A DNA stretch of 9,659 nucleotides, from the NCBI GenBank assembly GCA_900546255.1, contig URCB01000064.1:1-9659 (forward strand), read 5' to 3'. Each line of letters opens with the position of its first letter. Positions within the stretch are counted from its first letter, which is position 1. A model generated the notes under the pieces. It was not told where the DNA came from, ran no database searches, and saw only the letters and a list, made by a program, of their open reading frames with translations. Both the position numbers and the translations under genes were made by a program. Below are positions 5,983 through 9,659 of the stretch, piece by piece. This stretch comes from an uncultured Eubacteriales bacterium. Lineage in GTDB: Bacteria > Bacillota > Clostridia > Oscillospirales > Oscillospiraceae.

Positions 5983-6467
5983 ACTTCGGCCGCAAAGCGG
6001 TTTCCGCCCTGCTGCTGGCCCTGCTCACCTTGACTCTCTTGGCCGGGTGCGGCCAAACAGGGGAGGAGAGTGGCTACCTCGTCTACTACCGCAACCAGGC
6101 CGCTGTGGACTCTGCCGGGGCGGCGGAGGCCCTGGTGGCGGAGCGCCACACCCTGGACCCGTCGGCAGACCCTGTGGAGGGGCTTCTGGAACTGGTGATG
6201 GCCCAGCCCAGGGGGGAAAACCTCACCTCCGCCCTGCCGGAAGGGGTGAGCCTGCGCAGCTGGACCCTGAACAACGGCTTGCTCACCGTGGACTTTTCCA
6301 GCACCTATGGGACGCTGTCGGGGATTGACCTGACGTTGGCGGACTACAGCGTGGTCCTCACCCTCACCCAGCTGGAGGAGGTGGAGACGGTGATGATCAC
6401 CGTCGGGGGAGAGATGCTCTCCTACCGGGACCATCAGCGGATGACGGCAGAGGACATTGTCTCCTGA
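5979..6467 (+). CDS. GerMN-domain lipoprotein
   Basis: This 162-residue protein has a lipoprotein signal peptide: MNFGRK, a Leu/Ala-rich core, and the lipobox LAGC with Cys24 as the lipidation site, so it should sit on the outer face of the membrane. Residues about 32-150 match the GerMN (GerM/sporulation-germination) fold: EGLLELVM, a SALPEGVSLRSW segment, the LLTVDFSS core, and SVVLTLTQLEEVETVMITVGG. The GTG start overlaps the kinase TGA (GTGA at 5979-5982), with a purine-rich GGAGGAAGG shortly upstream, which implies translational coupling. GerMN domains are known from spore germination protein GerM and from actinobacterial LpqB, a lipoprotein encoded directly after the MtrA-MtrB two-component system. 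By analogy I infer an accessory protein that modulates the kinase or reports envelope state; the sequence alone does not prove this. Confidence 0.88.
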   Translation: MNFGRKAVSALLLALLTLTLLAGCGQTGEESGYLVYYRNQAAVDSAGAAEALVAERHTLDPSADPVEGLLELVMAQPRGENLTSALPEGVSLRSWTLNNGLLTVDFSSTYGTLSGIDLTLADYSVVLTLTQLEEVETVMITVGGEMLSYRDHQRMTAEDIVS

Positions 6468-6485
6468 GGGGTCGTATCGTAAGAC

Positions 6486-6535
6486 AAAAAACGCGGCGCT
6501 TTCTTGGCCGGCCTGGCCAGGGAAGCGCCGCGTTT
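6486..6535 (-). terminator. Strong rho-independent terminator, best in the minus direction
   Basis: A 13-bp perfect stem (AAACGCGGCGCTT, 6489-6501, with 6523-6535) continues inward to about 21 bp with two G-U pairs around a 5-nt GGCCT loop. On the minus strand the stem leads into an unbroken run of T (complement of A at 6486-6491), the classic intrinsic terminator arrangement. On the plus strand only TTT follows, so it would end the two-component operon less efficiently. It lies just downstream of the left-pointing promoter at 6603-6631. Confidence 0.8.
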
Positions 6536-6556
6536 GGCGTTGTGTGGGGGGCGTGG

Positions 6557-6575
6557 AAAGGTGTACTTTTTGAAA
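6557..6575 (+). repeat. Left inverted repeat of the candidate invertible segment
   Basis: Begins AAAGGTGTAC and continues TTTTTGAAA. It pairs in inverted orientation with 6667-6685, with two mismatches in 19 positions. Confidence 0.65.
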
Positions 6576-6602
6576 CGCGGGATTTTCTAAGTACTCGCCC
6601 CT

Positions 6603-6631
6603 ATCATACCCCAATGATATTATTTTTTCAA
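6603..6631 (-). promoter_or_regulatory. Near-consensus sigma-70/sigma-A promoter pointing left
   Basis: On the minus strand: TTGAAA (6631-6626, 4 of 6 to TTGACA), an exact 17-nt spacer (6625-6609), and TATGAT (6608-6603, 5 of 6 to TATAAT). Transcription would start near 6596 and run into the terminator at 6535-6486. No gene lies between them. It is the best promoter I can see between 6468 and 6766, and it points away from the surface-protein gene. Confidence 0.65.
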
Positions 6632-6666
6632 CACATTTTTGGAAATCCCCCCAGGAAACGCTTCGT

Positions 6667-6685
6667 TTTCGAAAGGTACACCTTT
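6667..6685 (-). repeat. Right inverted repeat of the candidate invertible segment
   Basis: Ends GTACACCTTT, the exact reverse complement of 6557-6566. It contains the perfect dyad AAAGGT-AC-ACCTTT at 6672-6685. Confidence 0.65.
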
Positions 6686-6766
6686 TTATATTGCGGAGGT
6701 GATAGGGAGCGAAGGACACCCACCCCAGCGCGACCCCATAAAAAAGATAAAAGGAGGAAAACACAC

Positions 6767-9659
6767 ATGAAAAGAAAATTTTTTGCCGTGTTTCTGTCGT
6801 TGTGTATGGTGATGAGTTTGGTACCGATGACAGCGTTGGCGGCGGAGGGTGAGAGTAGTGTAGAAGAAACGCCCTCCAACACAGGAACCGCAGAGCAGAC
6901 AGCATCTTCTGTTGCTTCTGTGAAAGAGAGGGAAACTATAACCTATTATGATTCTCTGCAAACTGCCATAAGTGAAGCGGGCAGCGGAGCAATCGTTACA
7001 TTGTTGAAACAGACAACCGTATCCGTGCCTGAAGGTACCCAGGAAGGCCATGGGGCTATTGACATCAACAAAAACATTACAATTGACGGTGCTGGTCACT
7101 CGATTTCTACTGCGGAGAAAAGTTTTGGCGTAGGAACATCTTGGGGAAGCACAGTTACTGGTAAGTACCATGTTATCAATATCATGGGAGGTACGGTGAT
7201 TCTAAAAAATCTGACCATTGACGGAGGTTGGGATTCTCTTACAGAGAATGACAAAAACCAGGTCAATACTTACAGCGCTGCTCGCAGCGGGATCAATGTT
7301 TGGACAACAGGGGCCTCCGCTACGGTTACCCTGAACAGTGTCACTGTAAACAATTGCTCGGTTTATGGCATTGTGGTCAATGGCGCATCCTCTACGGTAA
7401 CGGCAACGGATGTTACCATTGGTGAAAACAACCGCTGGGGAATCAACTCCGATAGCAATGGCACTTTCAAAATGTGCAGCGGCGAAGTCAATGCAGATTT
7501 TGTAGTGGAAGCAGGCAAGGCTGAAATTGAAAACGGTACGTTTAACGCCACGGTCAAAACACAAGGATCTGCACCGAGCAGCGCGCTGACCATTGAGGGA
7601 GGTACCTTCAATGGCAACGTAACAAATACTGGCACTGGCGAGGGCGCAATCCAGAGCATTTCCATCTCTGGAGGAACATTCACCAACAACGTTGCGGAAT
7701 ATTTGACAGAGGGTGTACAGCTGTCGCAGGATGAAAATGGAAGTCTTCGCGTGATATCCGAAGAAACGCCGTCAGACAAAACGGCGGCTTCGGTTACAAT
7801 TAACGGAGTAGCAACCAATTACGACACCTTAGCTGCCGCAGTTTCCGCGGTGAACAACGCCAGTGAGACTTCTAACAATATTGTGTTGACCCTTCAGTCG
7901 AACCAAGTGACAACGGATACTTTGGTGTTTGAGAAAAACCATAATATCATCGTTGATCTGAATGGATACATTCTGGAAGGGCCAAACATGAAGTATATTT
8001 TCCAGTTTGGCAGTTTTGATCCCCAGTCTTCAGAGTATACGAATAATGGCACATTGGCGATTCAAAACGGCAGAGCCTTCGGTTATCGTGGTGTGCAAAA
8101 CTATTTCGGTACCGTAGTGCTGGATGAAGGATTGATTATGGATGCCGATGAACGTCTCGTCAATACGTTTGGTGGGAAAGTCACAGTATCTGGTGCAGAA
8201 ATGACTTGTGATACTGGATTTGGCATTGCCTTGTTTAACTCCGTCTATGCATCCAATGGTAATAACAGCAACACTAACTCTGATGAAAACCAAAGCGCTA
8301 AATTTGAAATGACCAGTGGGTCTATCGATGTGGCTTACTTCCCCATTACTGGCAACAACCTGCATTCTGCGGGGACAACTGCCACCATCAGTGGCGGCAC
8401 ACTGACCGCGAATTCTGATATGCCTGGTATTTATTGGCCTATGGAAGGCACACTGAATATCTCTGGAAGCGCACAGATCCGCGGTGGCACCGCCGTTGAA
8501 GCGAAAATGGGAACCATTAACATCAGCGGCGGCACCTTGATTGGTACTGGTGCATATAATGAGGATCAGCCTACCAACGGCGGCTCCAGCCCAGAGGGCT
8601 CTGCGCTGTTGCTGTCCGCGCAAATGTATGGTGAATCTACAGGACAGTATAAAACGAACAATAACCTTACTGTCCATATTACTGGCGGCATATTAACCAG
8701 TGAGCAAGGTAATGCTGTTACGGTTTACAATACGGAAAGAACTACGGAACAGGAGGCAGCAGTTTTAGTTACGGGCGGCCAACTGAATGCACCTACACAA
8801 GGAAAGGCTGCAATTAAGGTTGTTACACAAGATAGCACTCTAACAACAGAGGTTGAGACTGAGAATGGAGAGACTTCTTTTGTTACAAAAAAATCCCAGA
8901 CTACCGTAACTGTTTCCGAAAATGCAGCTACTACTGCTGCTGTTACAGATACTGGAACAGTTGTATACTACACCGATGTGAACCGAGTCATGGATAATGC
9001 GGGAACTGGAAATATTACTGTTTATGGTGATGATATCCTTACCGAAAATATAACTCTTCCTGATGGAAAAACGATGTCTATCGTTGGCAATGCAGAATTG
9101 AGAGTTGCTGACGGCGTAACGTTAACAGGTAACGTGACCTTGTCCGATAATGGAATGATTGTCTCTGAAGGCAACGCAAATATTCCCCAAATTAACGGCA
9201 CATATACTGTTACCTTTGACGCAAATGGCGGCGCATGTGATACTTCACAGATGACAGTATCTGCGCAGGCAGAGATTACTCTGCCCGCCGCACCTACCCG
9301 TACAGGCTACTATCACTTCGTAGGTTGGTCCGACGGCAGTAAGACCCATGATGCTGGCGATACAGTGAAAATCGAGAAGGACACCACCTTCACCGCCGTC
9401 TGGTCCTACACACCCCCCGCCAACCCCAACTACAAGATCACCATCGGTGCCATGGAGAACGGCACCGTCACCGCCAACCCCACTGCCGCCAAGGCTGGGG
9501 CCACGGTGACCCTGACGCCCGTTCCTGACGAGGGCTACGCCCTGTCCACCCTCACCGTCACCGACCGTTTCGGCGACGCCGTGCGGGTCACTGAGAATTC
9601 TGATGGCACCTACACCTTCCCCATGCCCAACGGCCAGGTGACCGTCACCGCCACCTTCG
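6767..9659 (+). CDS. Large secreted beta-helix surface protein with InlB-type B-repeat modules (3' end beyond window)
   Basis: An uninterrupted frame of 964 codons runs off the window. The ATG at 6767 follows AAGGAGG (6751-6757) by 9 nt. Residues 1-25 are a Sec signal peptide (MKRKFF, hydrophobic core, TALA/A cleavage). About residues 60-800 are Asn/Gly/Thr-rich with recurring strand-turn words such as TIEGGTF, SISGGTF, TISGGTL, NISGGTL and HITGGIL, typical of right-handed parallel beta-helix (pectate-lyase-like) surface proteins. I see no lyase active-site signature, so adhesin or glycan binding is more likely than an enzyme. Residues 813-879 (VTFDANGG...PTRTGY...FVGW...FTAVW) match the Listeria-Bacteroides InlB B-repeat; 889-964 form another bacterial-repeat module (GTVTANPTAAKAGATVTLTPVPDEGY). 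A cell-wall anchor may lie downstream. Codons are much AT-richer than neighbouring genes up to about 9370, then turn GC-rich. Expression may be governed by the upstream inverted-repeat promoter segment. Confidence 0.9.
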   Translation, partial: MKRKFFAVFLSLCMVMSLVPMTALAAEGESSVEETPSNTGTAEQTASSVASVKERETITYYDSLQTAISEAGSGAIVTLLKQTTVSVPEGTQEGHGAIDINKNITIDGAGHSISTAEKSFGVGTSWGSTVTGKYHVINIMGGTVILKNLTIDGGWDSLTENDKNQVNTYSAARSGINVWTTGASATVTLNSVTVNNCSVYGIVVNGASSTVTATDVTIGENNRWGINSDSNGTFKMCSGEVNADFVVEAGKAEIENGTFNATVKTQGSAPSSALTIEGGTFNGNVTNTGTGEGAIQSISISGGTFTNNVAEYLTEGVQLSQDENGSLRVISEETPSDKTAASVTINGVATNYDTLAAAVSAVNNASETSNNIVLTLQSNQVTTDTLVFEKNHNIIVDLNGYILEGPNMKYIFQFGSFDPQSSEYTNNGTLAIQNGRAFGYRGVQNYFGTVVLDEGLIMDADERLVNTFGGKVTVSGAEMTCDTGFGIALFNSVYASNGNNSNTNSDENQSAKFEMTSGSIDVAYFPITGNNLHSAGTTATISGGTLTANSDMPGIYWPMEGTLNISGSAQIRGGTAVEAKMGTINISGGTLIGTGAYNEDQPTNGGSSPEGSALLLSAQMYGESTGQYKTNNNLTVHITGGILTSEQGNAVTVYNTERTTEQEAAVLVTGGQLNAPTQGKAAIKVVTQDSTLTTEVETENGETSFVTKKSQTTVTVSENAATTAAVTDTGTVVYYTDVNRVMDNAGTGNITVYGDDILTENITLPDGKTMSIVGNAELRVADGVTLTGNVTLSDNGMIVSEGNANIPQINGTYTVTFDANGGACDTSQMTVSAQAEITLPAAPTRTGYYHFVGWSDGSKTHDAGDTVKIEKDTTFTAVWSYTPPANPNYKITIGAMENGTVTANPTAAKAGATVTLTPVPDEGYALSTLTVTDRFGDAVRVTENSDGTYTFPMPNGQVTVTATF

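Larger units (their letters stand above)
6557..6685. other. Candidate invertible promoter segment bounded by inverted repeats
   Basis: The left repeat (6557-6575) and right repeat (6667-6685) are inverted copies: AAAGGTGTAC is exact over 10 bp, and 17 of 19 bases agree when extended through the TTT and GAAA blocks. About 91 bp lie between them, including an outward promoter. Each arm is itself a dyad around a dinucleotide: the right arm is AAAGGT-AC-ACCTTT, perfect; the left arm, read inverted, is AAAAGT-AC-ACCTTT. This layout resembles serine-invertase crossover sites with a 2-bp core. The element sits directly upstream of a large surface-protein gene, a usual position for phase-variation switches. 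No recombinase gene lies in the window, and inversion itself is inferred. Confidence 0.6.

Noticed and set aside
6699..6770. A 23-codon leader frame starting at GTG with its stop overlapping the surface-gene ATG
   Set aside because: The GGAGGTGAT at 6695-6703 looks like a Shine-Dalgarno but overlaps this start codon and cannot serve it; no other support.
5808..6905. Minus-strand open frame spanning the GerMN gene and the intergenic region
   Set aside because: It crosses the terminator and inverted repeats, has no coherent domain, and opposes well-supported plus-strand genes.
6686..8677. Several 70-215-residue minus-strand frames opposite the surface protein
   Set aside because: They are scattered, have no RBS or family features, and the plus strand has one uninterrupted 964-codon frame with a signal peptide.

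Overview
The window reads as chromosome of a GC-rich, Gram-positive gut-type Clostridium relative. Oscillospiraceae (Flavonifractor / Pseudoflavonifractor / Lawsonibacter-like) is my best guess. It rests on codons strongly biased to G/C at the third position, AAGGAGG ribosome binding sites, Firmicutes-style protein families, and a large secreted beta-helix protein ending in bacterial-repeat modules. No rRNA, tRNA, CRISPR array or transposase was found.

Left block (1-3608, all minus strand). A three-gene, operon-like run is read right to left: a D-alanyl-D-alanine carboxypeptidase (low-molecular-weight penicillin-binding protein) with an unusual ~190-residue Arg/Glu/Gln-rich cytoplasmic tail, a canonical SIR2-family NAD-dependent protein deacylase, and a second SIR2-like protein that has lost the catalytic histidine and several NAD-pocket residues. 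A dense cluster of perfect hairpins follows at 1-91.

Middle block (about 3628-6467, plus strand). A divergent intergenic region carries candidate promoters for both directions and several GC-rich hairpins. It leads into an OmpR/PhoB-type response regulator, a HAMP/HisKA/HATPase sensor kinase, and a small GerMN-domain lipoprotein whose start overlaps the kinase stop. The gene order recalls actinobacterial mtrA-mtrB-lpqB. With the divergent carboxypeptidase, it suggests an envelope or peptidoglycan sensing theme.

Right block (6468-9659). An intergenic region of about 300 bp holds a strong hairpin whose T-tract lies on the minus strand, then a 129-bp segment bounded by inverted repeats. Inside that segment is a near-consensus promoter (TTGAAA-N17-TATGAT) pointing left, away from the next gene and into the terminator. 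Next comes a large secreted beta-helix surface protein (at least 964 residues, running off the window), clearly AT-richer than its neighbours until its last ~290 bases, which switch abruptly to GC-rich codons. The simplest reading of the promoter segment is an invertible, phase-variable switch for the surface protein, captured in the OFF orientation. This is the most interesting item in the window. No recombinase gene is present here.
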